In this document: in pieces, positions 1 to 12,259 of the stretch
Layout of the letters: each line of letters begins with the position of its first letter
Position numbering within the stretch: position 1 is the first letter of the stretch
Source of the DNA: Telopea speciosissima
Lineage: Eukaryota; Streptophyta; Magnoliopsida; Proteales; Proteaceae
DNA length: 64,000 bases
Reading direction: 5' to 3'
Assembly: GCF_018873765.1 (NCBI RefSeq)
Contig: NC_057922.1
Span: 12,909,563 to 12,973,562, forward strand
Position numbers and translations under genes: made by a program
Notes under the pieces: model-generated
What the model saw: only the letters and a program-made list of their open reading frames with translations
Database searches by the model: none
What the model was told of the DNA's origin: nothing

Positions 1-2120
1 TTGAGTCTTTGCGAGCCTTGGCGCAAGTAAGGTTGTGGTAAGGTTCAAAACATGGAAACACCTCTCTGTGAAGTAGGGTCATGCATTGGGACGCACTTTA
101 AGAACATTGAGTCTTTACTTGCCTTACCCAATTACTCTTCAAGTAAATAAGGAAATTTATGACTACCCTAAAGGGCAAGGATGAAGACCTCCAAAACCCT
201 CGACATAATAAGGGTAAAGCCGTTACCGACCCTACCTCCCTTCTTGCCATCCTAACCAATAAACTAAGATTGATTTTTTGGGGAACAGGTTTTGAAACAT
301 ATAAGCAATATCAAGACCAGGACCAAGGGCAGTACATGGATGTTCATGTTATAGAGGAGGGCTCATGAGAAACTCTGCACAGCTTGGGTTCTTGTCGGGG
401 TTCATGACCAACTGTACACAATTGCACATTTTTATATCCATCCATTTCATTCTTAACATTGAATGATTCAGTCTCAATAATTCTCTAACATGCAGGTCTC
501 AAATATGGGCTCTCACCAGTGACAATAGGAGCGGCACTACAGGCTACAGCATAATCAAAGGCTCAAGTAATTTTTATTGGTTAGACATCAGCATCGAGTT
601 ACCCACTGTCGGTAATGCTCGGGATACATTGGATGTGCAATTCATCAATTCACAATCACATAGCATTTGATTTACATATGCAGTCAAATCAATGATAGTA
701 AGGCATAATAGATCCATATAATCTACAAATCACACAGCATTTGATTAAATCCTCAACTTGAACAACTTCCAGGGGAGATTTGTGTCTCATGCTCTGTACA
801 AATGTATGCCCTTAAAACCGAAGTAGGAATGCATCATCAGGAAGGAGATGATGATGTTCCACAGGAAAATAGAACAGTCCTCACATGAGCACAAATGGTG
901 CAAGAAGATTATAACAGTTCCCACGTTGACAATAAGGCAAATAGATTGCAACCAACTTGTCCCTAGGAAAGGAGGGAGAAAAAAAAAGACATCAAGAGAA
1001 GTAAATGCCGCTAGTTTTATATATTTTAACATCAAGAAAAGTAAATGGCTTCAGTTTTATATATATTTTAATATATAGAAGGGTGTAAAACAGATCAGTG
1101 TATGGTGTCAGCATCACCATTGCTCACTAACAGCAAAACATAAGTGAATTCATGTATTGCATTGAAAAATGCTTTCCAGATAAAAAATATTAACATTTTC
1201 CACAAACAGATGGAAGAAAGATTATAGGGAGAGGGTTCTTGAGAAACCGGCATAGGGGAGAGCCCCAATGAGGTGAGAGTGAGAGAGGGCACTAACGTAC
1301 CCTCCCCTAGCAGCTCAGAGAATTTTTTCCCAAGAATATATTAGAAAAGGGCAAAGGCTCACGGGGCCTATGGCGCATTCTACTTAAAACAAATCTCAGT
1401 AGATTTTCTTTGTTGGACAAACTTAAGCAAATCAATTCACCTTCGATCTGATCTTTCAAGAGGGAAGGTATATGATTCACCAATGGCTTGATTTAGTGCT
1501 CCAAGCTTCCTCATAATTTGGGCTTATTTTACAGTTCACAGTTCTTAGCTCCATTAGTCACTTCCCTCTTTTTTCTTTTTTGTCTTCAGTTTAGCTGTTG
1601 GGTTTATTGATATTTCCCTAATGAGATTTGATAGGAGGGAAAACATTGAGAAACAGAGAGAATGGAAACGAGAACACTCGGAGCAAATTGATTGCAATCC
1701 GATTGGACATGATTAGGAGCAGGACAGAAGGAAAATTACTCTTTTTGCCATCTTAAAAAGAGATCATCATTTTTTTAAGGGGAGACAGAGTGTGGTTGCT
1801 ATCATGGCTCTGCTCAAATCTATTGACATGGCAGCTGCTTATTGGTTCAGCAGCGATATCCCTATGCTTGTGCAGTAGAGGATCAAGGTCCACTAGGCAT
1901 AACTACCCCATCCAGTGGGATCAACAATCAACAACCTGGCTATCAACTCGTCTCTCCAAGGCCAGTATTGGAATCTGATAGTAGGACAGAAGGATGAGGA
2001 AAGCAGCAGTAGCATAGGGAGAAGAAATAAAGCCTCCATTTGACCTCTTTTAGATGAATATATCCAAATGTTAGAAACTTTTGCATGCATTGTAGTAAAT
2101 TGAATCTTCCTTTTAGTAAG
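1..2120. other. No recognisable gene
   Basis: The stretch is AT-rich with only short open frames (60-80 codons) in all six frames. None carries a motif I recognise, and I saw no splice-site-bounded chain of coding segments. It may be intergenic DNA or old transposon sequence. Confidence 0.5.
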
Positions 2121-2129
2121 TGAAGGAAT

Positions 2130-2800
2130 ATTATTAAGGGGAAACAGCTATGCCACTATACACACACCTAAAGGTTTATTGAAAATAAGCTTTGGGCTGG
2201 GTCATATATGTATTGGGACTTTGATCCCATGGGTTTACCTTGTAATTGGCCAATTTAATGAGCCTAAAATATGGGTAGAAAGTAGGAAACGGGATTGGCT
2301 TCATTAGTTTCGTTAGAGTCCTATTTTGAATCTGTTTTCCTTATTATTTCACTTTCCTAGTCAATTTAGATTACCTTATTAATTAAGGATAAGGTTAGGC
2401 CTTTCCTTTTTAGTGTAGAAATCTATTTTTGAGTCTTCTATATAAGTTTGTAAAGGAGGCCAGCATTGTACACAAATTTGATTAATGAATAATAACTTGA
2501 GCCTTTGTGAAAATCCTGAGATAGGATGAGTGAGATGCCCAGGCTGAGATAGCCAACCCCAACCTTCCCCCATCCACTTCCATCGGTTCTTGATTCCAAA
2601 CCCTAGTTTCAGTAATCGAGTTCAAGAGTGCTTAAAGTCTTTGGAATTTCTTTCAACTGATTGTCACATTGAGTTTTTGAAGATTACTGCATCAAGATCA
2701 TTGCATCAGTTTCTTCTGTTGGGGAGTTTAACTTAATTCTTCAAGAGATTATTCAACTTCAATTGCAGCTTCAACAGGTCACTGATTTGAAGGATTCTAT
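2130..2800 (+). repeat. Possible LTR fragment (plus orientation)
   Basis: The composition resembles an LTR U3-R segment: a TATA-like motif (CTATATAAG, near 2438), then a pyrimidine-rich stretch and a series of short imperfect repeats. I could not identify both ends or a target duplication, so this is a weak call made only from resemblance to the better-defined LTRs elsewhere in the window. Confidence 0.25.
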
Positions 2801-3322
2801 TATTTACTTCTCTTGTTCACTTGTGGTTAACAATTTGAGATATCATCATTCTCTTCCAACCAATTTGAGATCCCATTGTTCTGGTATTATTGGACTGATC
2901 TTTTGGTGGGAAACATTCTTTATTTTAGATAATGAAACCATTCCAATTACTACCAACCCACAGAAACACAACCTCTCTGAGATATACAGTTGATGTCTCT
3001 TTCTCCCAAGACTCTGGAGGTTTTCTATTTGATACTGCCAGGGATTAGACCTATTCTGGTTCTAGTCTTACATTATACTTTGTTTCAAATATGAATCCAC
3101 TTTAGGAGGTATATATTTGATAGATGTGGTACACAGGCATTGACCCCTAGCCTTTAAAGAACTAAGCTTTCAAGACAGGTATTATAAAATAACAACAAAA
3201 TACAAACACATACAGTACTCCCACATAAACAATACGAGCTTCTGGATCAGCCAACAATACCACAATATTCTGAAGGAAAAGCTCTAATTAAGTGTGAAGA
3301 CAGATACGTTGAGGAACAAACC

Positions 3323-5576
3323 TTAATAATTTGGGATTGATGAAAATCGGAAACCTTTGGCACCCCTCCATGAATAATAAGCGACCCTGCTCTCATAAAA
3401 GCCTGCAGGCATACAACAGAATGAATTTCACATCCTTTCGAATGGTTATAAAATTAACACAACCACAAGTATAATAGAATGACCCATACTCCAAAACTTT
3501 TTTAATATACATCTTCATTACTGGAAAAGGTACAAAATCTGATAATTGGAACATTCACATCAACAGAACTACAGAAGTCGTGCCTGTAAGAAATTTGCTG
3601 TGTTTGTTGCTCACGGTAAAAATAAAGCAACGACTTTTGGCATATGAAAGCCAAGTGGGGCTTATTAGGTGCTGAGTTCCAAACAGTTGGGTGCACCAAC
3701 GGTGCAGCATGTACAGTTAGATTTTTTTATGATTTTTTTGGGATTGTCTTCCCCGTCACTATGTATAGTGAAGTATAACGTTTCACTATTTGCCACATGA
3801 CACCCCATGGGTTAATCAATGTGATAGAGGACCAAGCAAGCATCTCATTGGTACAATTTCAGCTTAAAATGAGTAGAGAAAGTAGCTAAAATTACAAAAG
3901 ACATCATTTGTATTCTATATTCATCTCCATTTGATGGCATTTTGATAATTTACTGAAATTTTGAATCAGAGTTTGAGTAACTTTCCTTGCTTACTTTGGA
4001 CTAAAATTTGGCCATTGAGATGTATGAGGAGTCATCTATCACATGGACTTAACCCATGCATTGCCAAGTGGCAAATAGTAAAGAGTTATACTTCACTATG
4101 CATAGTGATGTGTAGAAGGACCTTTTTTGTTTAGTTATGCCCAATAATGCTAGTACTTTAGATTCCACATTATAACAAATATTTATATATAGATAGATAG
4201 ATATACACCATCCACAAGGATCAGAAAAGGCCAATTTTCAGACATCCACATAGGCATCCAATAAAATTGTTGTTATTCTTTAAGAATACTAAAATTTTGT
4301 ATATAAACAAAAATGCATATGCATATACCCAAACAGCACAGCTCTAATAAGTACATAATTATTATTTGACGTCTCCACACTTAAAACTCAAAAGAATGCC
4401 CACTCAGAGGGTGCTTTCGAAATACTTTTGCATTAGATTCTGAAATACTTTCGAACCAACCATAAATGCCCCATGCACTGCATTTTTATTAATATAAAGA
4501 ATCATCTGATTCCAGTCATGGCATTGAAAACATCCAATCTAAATTCAGTTTGCCTCTTCTATTAATTATTTGCGAGAGTGGTCCCCACACTACCAGTGTA
4601 GAGAGAAGCTCCCACGCCACAGCAATGGTGGCATGGGGAACAGTATCATCCACATGGGACCTGTATGGTAAGGGGCGAGAGAAAATAATAAATTAGGGCA
4701 TGTTAAAGGGCGTACAGTACACTGGCTACTTAGGAAAAATTTTCCCTAATTATGTTTATTTCTTTTAGTTCTAGTCCTAACATGCTCAAATCAGATGCTA
4801 TTAATAGTTTGGACAAATGTTCTCTGTGCCGGGAGGGGGCAGGATACGCCCAGACACATGGGGGGTGGGCGAAATGACCGCCCCATGTGCTCCCAGCCAG
4901 AGATCAATCGCCCTAATAGTTTAATACCTTAAGTTTATTCTCCCTTACGCCTAAATAATGTTTAATTGGTTTCCTACTTAAAAAACAATACAAGGTATAT
5001 AGATACTGAGCACCAGATTCTCCACTTACTTATGCTTCCATTGTGTAATCAAACTCAAAATTGTAACTGTGCGGGAACAGGTTATTGGGTCATCAATTGA
5101 CAAATTAAAAGAAAGGCAAGTGGATCATGTCCAAAGAGTAGTCAAAATAGTGGCTGATCCATTAGTATTAACAAATGAGCCCCAATCGTCCAAATTCAGC
5201 AGTAAGCAAATGCTCAGTCAGGTTTCCTTGATCAATAAACCCGGCGTGAGACAAAAATGAAAAAAAAAAAAAACATTAATCCAAGAAATATCTAAGTACC
5301 TGGAAGGAAGGTGAGGATGCCAAGCATTAGGAGGCCATAAGCCTGTGATCTGTCACCTCCCATGTGGCCTGTGAAGATGAAGAAAGATAGAAATAGAAGC
5401 ATCACTCCGAGAAATAGGAGGAAAAGTGCTAGGGCAATGGACTTCCATGGGATCTTATCCAAGCTCTTGGGAGTGTACGCAAACCGAGGATCTTCTTCCC
5501 TTTCCCTATCATCGTCATAATCCCTCTGATCCTCCACAGGGAGGCGGCTGTACTGAACATTGCGCCTAGAAGTCAT
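3323..5576 (-). CDS. TMEM230: TMEM230-family small transmembrane protein (two coding exons)
   Basis: Coding exon 1 is 5576-5300 and exon 2 is 3402-3323, joined in phase over an intron of about 1.9 kb with a GT donor at 5299 and an AG acceptor at 3403-3404. The predicted protein has 118 residues, the usual size for plant members. It has an acidic/basic cytosolic N-terminus, then the hallmark KIPWKSIALALFLLFLG run starting the first membrane segment (about residues 46-68), FTGHMGGD in the loop, and a second membrane segment (about 79-100) ending LPGFYE. The C-terminus reads AYYSWRGAKG and finishes with SIPNY, as the family does. An in-frame ATG at 5591 would add five residues; I chose 5576 because family proteins begin near the SRRN motif. 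In animals the family works on secretory and recycling vesicles, and a similar endomembrane role here is inferred. The intron has taken in small repeats. Confidence 0.93.
3744..4123. mobile_element. MITE-like inverted-repeat element in the TMEM230 intron
   Basis: The two ends are inverted copies of each other over about 60 bp. The left end reads TCACTATG..ATAGTGAAGTATAAC followed by a CACTATTTGCCA segment. The right end carries the reverse complement (TGGCAAATAGT, then GTTATACTTCACTAT). The interior has no coding potential. A related single end is visible near 13295-13325 (GGCATAGTGACGCC.AGAAGGACC). Exact termini and the target duplication are unclear, so superfamily is not assigned. Confidence 0.6.
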
Positions 5577-6320
5577 ACCAATCAATCCCAATTTTACAAT
5601 TCACAATGATATGTCCGCGGAGATATGAAGCTCAAAGTTCAGATCAAATTGTAAACTTTACGAGGCATCAAACAAAATGTAACCTGGAAATAAAATATGG
5701 ATGAGTAAAATTAAACTACACAGAAAGTAAGAAAGGACCTTTTAGCGGCATGAAATTAGGAAATTTTTCTGTTCCTTTTCCCACCTCAGAAGCACCAGAA
5801 TATGAAGATCATGGTAGACTCTTTCAATAGTGAAATTTGATCAGCCCTGTTTCAAGGATTAAGGCAAGAAGGTTTTGGTTGAGGTGAATATCCCTAAACC
5901 CACATCTAACAGCCATTTTTTATTTTCAATGCTTTCAATGGATCGAGTTTGAGAAGGCTCCGAAACCCTAAGTGAATCGATTCACAAATCACACCATGAT
6001 TGCGAGTAAAATCACCAAATGTTATAGGGTTGGATTTTATCATACAAGACATAAGCATAATCACAATTATTTCAGGCTTCCAGAAACGTCCATCTGAGGA
6101 AACGAAAACGAGAAGCAGAGGAAGAGAGAGAGGAGTTTACCTCCGATTATATCGAACCGTATGTCGGAAGGAAAGGGGCGATGGAGACAAGTGACTTGGC
6201 GTTCAGGATCAGGCCTTCTTGTCGAAGACTCGAAGTCGATCGAAGGGTATCGCTGCTCTGTCGAAGATGGAAGACGGGAGAGAAACCGTCCACCAACGCA
6301 AATAGTGATTTTAAAAGGGG
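5577..6320 (-). other. 5'UTR exon, UTR intron and promoter-proximal region of the TMEM230 gene
   Basis: Reading the minus strand, a candidate UTR exon ends at 6141 with a donor GGAG/GTAAAC, and an acceptor TTTCCAG lies just before 5683, leaving 5683-5577 as UTR ahead of the start codon. This predicts a 5'UTR intron of 456 bp (5684-6140). The transcription start was not located; the upstream edge is approximate. Confidence 0.5.
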
Positions 6321-6549
6321 ACAAGAGTGTAACTTCGAGGCCCTTTTGTATTTTAAAAAAGGTTTTTTAACAAATGCCCCCATGAAAATGCTCATTATTC
6401 CAAATACCCTTACAAATTTTCTAATTGCAAGCTGCCCCTACTTTCAAAGCAGTGTAGCACTTTAGTCCAGTCTATCAATCTAAAACATTAGACGATAATT
6501 TTAAAAAATCTAATGACCAAAATACCCTTGTAATAAAAACCAATCAAAA

Positions 6550-6850
6550 TTAAAGAGTAATGTGACCACCCAGAGAACTGAAAGATGGGTGATGGAGGGA
6601 GAGAGAGAAATGTGAGGGTAGGATTGCAGGGGTGGGGCGGTAGTAAAAAGAGGGGAGGGGCCTTGAGGAGGGTGGGGAGGGAGGTTGCAGGGGATAGACG
6701 ATTGATAGTAATAGGGGAGGCGATTGAGCAGAGGTGTGGTTGCAGAGAAGCAATGGGATGGGTGAGGGGGTGTTGGGGAACAAACGGAGAGAGGGGGTGA
6801 GTGGGTGACGGGAAGGGTGGGGTGTGGTGGTGGATAAGGGCGTCAATTGG
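6550..6850. repeat. G-rich low-complexity block
   Basis: About 300 bp of strongly strand-asymmetric G-rich sequence made of short words such as GGGGTGGGG, GGGAGGTTGCAGGG and GTGGGTGACGGG. Open frames on both strands here are composition artefacts. The vocabulary is shared with the block at 48340-48910. Confidence 0.6.
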
Positions 6851-6938
6851 TTCGGTTTCTTAACGGTTCCGGGTTAGGATCAGAATCAGACCAATAAGTT
6901 AATCGGTTCTAAATTTGGGATCCAAGACTATTAATTAA

Positions 6939-7386
6939 GGGTAAAGTACACGTACCCCCTTAAAATGCACCCAATATTCCGCGTACCCCCCTAAGCGGCT
7001 CAATATTCTGCGTACCACCCCTCAATATTCCACGTATCACCCCTGCTTTACACCCCAAATGCCACATAGGTCCAATCTGTTAAATACCACCATTAGATGA
7101 TAAGATTTTGACCATTTTACCCTTTGCTTCATTTTCTTAAATCTAAAAAGACTTAAATACCCTCACTTATTTGTTGCCCAAAACTAATTGAAAATGACCA
7201 ATTTACCCTTTGTTTTATTTTCATAAATAAAAAGACCTAATTGCCCTCACTTATGTATTACCCTAACCTAATTTGAAAAGACTATTTTACCCCTAAATAT
7301 TTGTTCCTAAATACCCCAAAATGCCCTCATCTTCCCCAACTCATCATCTTCTTTTACATACCCACCACCACCGCCACCCACCATTA
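6939..7386 (+). repeat. Left terminal inverted repeat of the Mutator-like element
   Basis: Pairs with 8103-8525 in reverse complement. It contains short repeated words (CAATATTC.GCGTAC) near the tip and ends in a CCA-rich run (CCACCACCACCGCC) that also matches the inner edge of the right repeat. It is about 25 bp longer than the right copy because of an extra copy of the tip repeat. Confidence 0.85.
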
Positions 7387-8102
7387 ACACCATCACCAAA
7401 GCCAATACTACCACCACCACCCACCATTGCTGTAGCCACCACCACCACCCACCATTCTAGAAATCGAATCCTGAATTGGGGGTAAGAAAAAACACATATT
7501 TTTTTTTTTTTATTTGTAGATGCAACAAAGTAGCACCACCTCTGTCCGCTTAGTTGTTTCCTTGTCAATGCATTTAACTTAATTTTCAGTCTACAACCAA
7601 CACAATATCTTCTAAAGTAACAATACTAATCTGTTACACCTGTAAACAAATTCTTCTCTTTACTCAGTTTTTCTCCCAATTTCAATTTTTCTTTTTCACA
7701 TTGTTTCCCTTTCTCACTTTTGGAGCTTGGTCTTTGAATAAAGGGAAGTAGAGAGGTTAGGACAGAGAGAGAGAGAGAGAGGAGCAGGGCCTTCCACTAA
7801 AAACCAGAGATGGAAGTATTAGAAACTCTGGTTTTATCTAGGAGCAGAACTTCCAAATCTTTCCATTTTGTGAAAGACTCATCGCAAATCGCAATTTTTT
7901 ATTTTCTTCTCTTGATCAATCATTATCTTTTTAGTTGTTTTCTTGCATTGGACAGCAAGATTAGTTCAAAAAAGTTGAATTGTAAGTATATAAGTTTCAT
8001 CATTGGGTTAGGGTTTCATCGAATTGGTTGATAAGAGAAACCTGTACGAAAATTGATTTGTTTCCAGAGAAATTACCTCGCATTTGTCTTAGAACCCAAA
8101 GC

Positions 8103-8525
8103 CAATGGTGGGTGGTGGTGGTGGGTATGTAAAAGAAAATGATGATTTGGGGAACATGAGGGCATTTTGGGGTTTTTAGGAACAAATATTTAGGGGTAAA
8201 ATAGTCTTTTCAAATTAGGTTAGGGTAATACATAAGTAAGGGCAATTAGGTCTTTTCATTTATGAAAATAAAACAAAGGATAAATTGGTTATTTTCAATT
8301 AGTTTTGGATAACAAATAAGTGAGGGTATTTAAGTCTTTTCAGATTTAAGAAAATAAAGCAAAGGGTAAAATGGTCAAAATATTGTCATCTAACAGTGGT
8401 ATTTAACGGATTGGACCTATGTGGCATTTGGGGTGTAAAGCAAGGGTGGTACGTGGAATATTGAGTCACTTAGGGGGGTACACGGAATATTGGGTGCATT
8501 CTAGGGGGGTCCGTGTACTTTATCC
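8103..8525 (-). repeat. Right terminal inverted repeat of the Mutator-like element
   Basis: Reverse complement of the left repeat, from the inner GGTGGGTGGTGGTGG run to the tip GTGTACTTTATCC. Divergence from the left copy is visible but low, which suggests a moderately young insertion. Confidence 0.85.
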
Positions 8526-8534
8526 ATTAATTAA

Positions 8535-9700
8535 TGGGTGGGTTGGTTTAGGTTCCTATTCGATTCCAAAAAGTCCAAAAAAAAAAATCCATAATACATA
8601 CAACATATATTTAATAATATTATAATAAGACACTAATTTCAATTGGTATAATATCGGCCTATCAGGAATTTGGTATGTTTCGATTCGGTACAGAAGACAA
8701 AAAGTAAATACCAAAACCGAATCAACAAATTTTATTCAGTATAAAAAACGGTTTCTTATTTGGTATAAAATACATTTTCTTATTCAAATTATCATCACTA
8801 GTGCGATCTTGCCAGTCTTGTGTGAAATACAGTTTCAATACATATTGGTAGTTTCTCATTTTGTATGAAATAAATTAACCACTTTGTGTTTATATTTCTT
8901 TATCTAACCTGTGCCGACCTAAGGACTGCCCAAAAACCATCCAAAAACCTCTATTTTTTGTAATCCACTTCAAAATAAAAATTGGTAGCACGAAGGAGTC
9001 TACCTCCAATTTTTTGTCGTTGATGAGCCAAAACTACCTTTAACTCTTTTGAAATTGAAGGGAACTCAACAAGTTTGGATTGAGAACATCACTATCGTTG
9101 TTGGCAATACCCTAGGCTATAAATACAGGTTCCCTAAGACGTTGAGGGTGTAGTAAGATCCTTCGCAACTGTTTAGGTAACAAATAATAGCTTGACATAT
9201 GTTTAATATGTTTCTTTCATTTACTTTTAAGTATACTAACCCTTGCATTGTAACGCAGCTGGATAGCGATCTCCTCTTTTACTTCCTTTGTATATTATCG
9301 TTCTCTGTAGAGTTTATCGCAGTGCATATGCATGGCTTGGCATATTGTGATGGAATAATGAACGAATGGAAGTCCGGTTAAACTGGGTAGACTATGATGC
9401 CTAGCACCTTTCTTGGTCCACAACTTGACATGAACCTGATCTCGTGGTCAAACCAGTTCAAATTGGAGGCAATAGTTTTATTTGTGGGTTCTATACCCTA
9501 ATCTAGACGAGGACTTTGTGTCATCGAGACCCATACCTTTTTTGGTCAAGTAATCTCACAGAACATATTTGATCTTCAGACTTGGACCTGTTCAATGTGA
9601 ATACTTGCTGAGCAAAGAAACATGATGGTGTGCACATTCTGATAACAGTGCTCCTATAATCCCTAGTGCAACTTATGTTGATGATGATCCTAAGCTGGGT
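8535..9700. other. No recognisable gene
   Basis: AT-rich sequence with repeated GGTAT(A)AAA and CGGT words near 8640-8790 that look like decayed transposon DNA. No coding segment with family resemblance was found. Confidence 0.4.
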
Positions 9701-12004
9701 ATGTCCCATGTCCTATGAATGGATCCACACGGTCATGATGCATCATCTCCTTCAAAGTTGAATCAACAGCAGCCTTTGCAGTTGAATCACCAGCAGGAAG
9801 CAGTTGGTAATGATGGTTTTGAGTTGCAGCAGCAGAATCTGCAACAGCGGGTCCTGTTGAGCAAAAACATAGCTAGCTATGTGATCTTCTAAAGACAACT
9901 GTAGTTGGTGATGTTAGTGATTCTGTTATTGAGGAGTCTATTGTGAAGGATTTGTTTGTTGACCCTGCTATTGACCCTCCATGTTCCTCAAGCTCAATTG
10001 CTCTGGTGAATCAAATTGTTTCTTCAACACCATCTGTTGAAACTTCTGATGTTCATCAGGCACTTGCTATGACTGGTTTGATCTCCAATAACTCATCTAT
10101 TTTGCCCAAGTCGAAGTCGCAAAATGTTAGACGTCCTTGTTTCAAGAGTACTGCTATTGCATCTTTTGAAGTCTAGCATGTTGATAATTTGCTCCAAAAA
10201 GTACAGGGCTTCCAGAAGGTGTTGAACAAGAAGAATTTCAGGCCTTCTCGCTTAGCTGAGTCTTCATCAAAGACGTCAAATAAATTCTGTTGCCACTGAA
10301 GATTGTATTCTGGAACATTTGTGGAATCAGTAACTTGAGAGCAAAAAGAGCTCTGAAGAAGTATGTCATTGACTCTAGGTCTGATATACAGTGCTTAGTT
10401 GAACCTCTTATCTCAGCAAGTTATTACTTGCTCTCTTCTTTCTTTTCAAAAGCTTGTTTTTCAACTGTTTTTAAATCTAATAACTGTGTTGGTAAAAATC
10501 AAAACCTTTGTATTTCATGGTCTAATATTCTATCTTGTTAGCTGTTCAGAGCGACAAGTCACTGCCTCCTTGATGTTGTTGGAAAAAAGTTTCTGGTTAT
10601 TTCTGTACATGCTAACTCTCTTTCAGAGCTTTTCGCAGAAGCCTTTGGACTGACATTGCAACAGTACCAAGTCATCTGCTCCTTGGACACTTTTAGGTGA
10701 TTTTAAGTTCCCATTGTTCTTCCATGAGAGAAGGGCCCTGGTCATTTTGATGTTGGAGTTGCTGAAGATTTTAATATTATTTTATCATTATGTGAACTTA
10801 TACCTCTTCCACCTAAAGGCAACAATTTACATGGTCTGATAATAGGCAAGAAGGCAATGTTAAAGCTGTTCTGGACAGGTCTTTCTGTACTTCACCTTGG
10901 ATGGAATCCTTCCATGGTAGTTTTTTTTTTTTTTTTGAAGCAAGAAAAAATAACATTAAGAAAGAAGAGAGTTCATATTTACAATAGGCCCAACGGCCAC
11001 AGAACACAACCGATGCCTCATTGCTTTAATGGCTAACTACTTAAAGATCTTTACAACTTCATGATCCTTCTTAATCATAAAACATGTCACTACAAGCACA
11101 AGACAGAGACAAAAAGATTGCAAGAGAGTACCATGGCCAAACTCCCGAAATTGACGCAGGAAACAGATCACCCATATCTGGCATATCGGTCCAAATTTCG
11201 CCAATCTTCAATCCCAAAAGAGAGGCATGTTAGAGCCCTTTAAAGAGACCCCTAGCTGTTGCCTCCAGTTGCTGATCTGACACCATATAACCCACCTCCA
11301 ACAAAAGAAAATGAGCTTGAAACAAAATACCATACACCCATCCTGAGGCATTTAAGTGATTAGAAACCCCTGCGCATATCAATATCAGATAATTCAAAGT
11401 GGTCAGAGTTGTAGAGTAATCAGAGAACATATTAGAATAATCTGGGATAACTTGTCAGAGATGGTCTTCTTTAATGGTAGTTAACAAAGGGTCTTGATAA
11501 GGTTTTACTCAGACCACTCACCTATTTTGGTTGCTTCTGAAGACATCCCTCAGCCTCACTATATCCCTTTTAGGATGTAGAGATTTTGGATGCATCACCA
11601 ATACTTTAAAAAGGTTGTTTGGCAGTCTGGGTCTGCTCCTATCAGTGGCATGCCTTATATGTTGTTACTTAAAAGCTTAAAGAGGTTAAGCATTAGTTAA
11701 AAGCATGTCAAAGATGGTCTTCTCTAATGTTAATCTGGTTGTGTGCAAAGATCAAACTGAACTTGAGGATGTTCAAGAGCTTATAGAATGTGTAGGACAA
11801 AATGACAAGTTTTTTTTCCGTGGGAGAAACTTTGGAATGAAAAATCATGGGAATTATCAAGAGGCTAATGTCGTTGCAGATTCACTTACCAAGAAAGCTG
11901 TTAAATCCCAGTCTTCAGAATCTTGGATTACTCGCCCTAGCTTTGTGGGTTTTGATGTTACTTGGGACATACTTAATATAAGTAGATTCAGATTTGTGAA
12001 CTAA
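9700..12004 (+). mobile_element. Decayed L1-type LINE (non-LTR retrotransposon)
   Basis: Three pieces in the expected order on the plus strand. A Gln/Ser-rich ORF1-like tail runs over 9750-10270. The endonuclease start follows at 10290 (PLKIVFWNICGISNLRAKRA, the WN-CGI motif of plant L1 ORF2). A later endonuclease piece after 11483 contains SDHSPILVASED. An abrupt jump then leads to the RNase H C-terminus near 11860-11910 (EANVVADSLTKKA). The whole reverse-transcriptase core is missing, and stops and frameshifts break every part, so it is inactive. A 551-bp insertion (10923-11473) sits inside the endonuclease region and a SINE lies at its 3' side. Confidence 0.8.
10923..11473 (-). mobile_element. 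Poly-A-tailed retroposon inserted in the LINE (minus orientation)
   Basis: Begins with a run of about 14 T (a poly-A tail read on the minus strand) and is bounded by a 9-bp direct repeat ATGGTAGTT (10914-10922 and 11474-11482). Removing it rejoins the endonuclease-like sequence of the host LINE. It is probably a 5'-truncated LINE copy; no domain is recognisable in it. Confidence 0.7.
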
Positions 12005-12033
12005 TTCCTATCAGTCTTAACTTTCTCTTGAGG

Positions 12034-12194
12034 CGTACCCAGTGCACAAGGCTCCCGCCACTGGGGGGTCAGGGGAGGGTCATAATGTACGCAGCCTTAA
12101 CCCTGCTTTCGCAGAGAGGCTGTTTCCAGACTCAAACCCGTGACCACTTGGTCACAATGGAACAACCTTACCGCTGCACCAAGGCCCAACCTCT
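12034..12194 (-). mobile_element. Au-like SINE (tRNA-derived)
   Basis: On the minus strand it starts GGGCCTTGGTGCAGCGGTAA (A-box region), continues with a B-box-like GGGTTTGAGTC, then the very characteristic AACAGCCTCTCTGCGAAAG and GGCTGCGTACATTATGACC, and ends GTGCACTGGGTACGCC. This is the layout of the Au SINE family found widely in angiosperms. Flanking near-identical repeats of about 19 bp (12015-12033 and 12195-12213, CTTAACTTTCTCT core, one difference) are the target duplication. It has no coding capacity; its A and B boxes would be the internal polymerase III promoter. Confidence 0.92.
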
Positions 12195-12259
12195 TCTTAA
12201 CTTTCTCTCGAGGTGATTATAAATTTCTTCTGATGTCAACAACAACGGTGGAGCTTCTA

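Larger units (their letters stand above)
6939..8525. mobile_element. Mutator-like element with long terminal inverted repeats (non-autonomous)
   Basis: A 1587-bp element flanked by a perfect 9-bp direct repeat ATTAATTAA (6930-6938 and 8526-8534). The ends are inverted repeats starting GGGTAAAGTACACG (left) and GGATAAAGTACACG (right, reverse complement). They remain recognisable for more than 400 bp: left 6939 to about 7386, right about 8103 to 8525. Long TIRs plus a 9-bp duplication are typical of the Mutator superfamily. No transposase is encoded; the roughly 715-bp interior has a CT/GA-rich stretch and a short ATG-started frame (7810-8031) of unknown origin. Confidence 0.85.

Noticed and set aside
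159..368. 69-codon frame near the left edge as a small gene
   Set aside because: No recognisable motif, no neighbouring exons and no support beyond its length.
6550..6846. 98-codon Pro/Ser/His-rich minus-strand frame
   Set aside because: Same reason: the C-rich strand of a simple-sequence block next to the Mutator-like element.
12034..12194. Possible true tRNA gene from the A-box and B-box-like sequences
   Set aside because: The rest of the sequence is the Au-like SINE body and no cloverleaf can be formed; it is a tRNA-derived retroposon.
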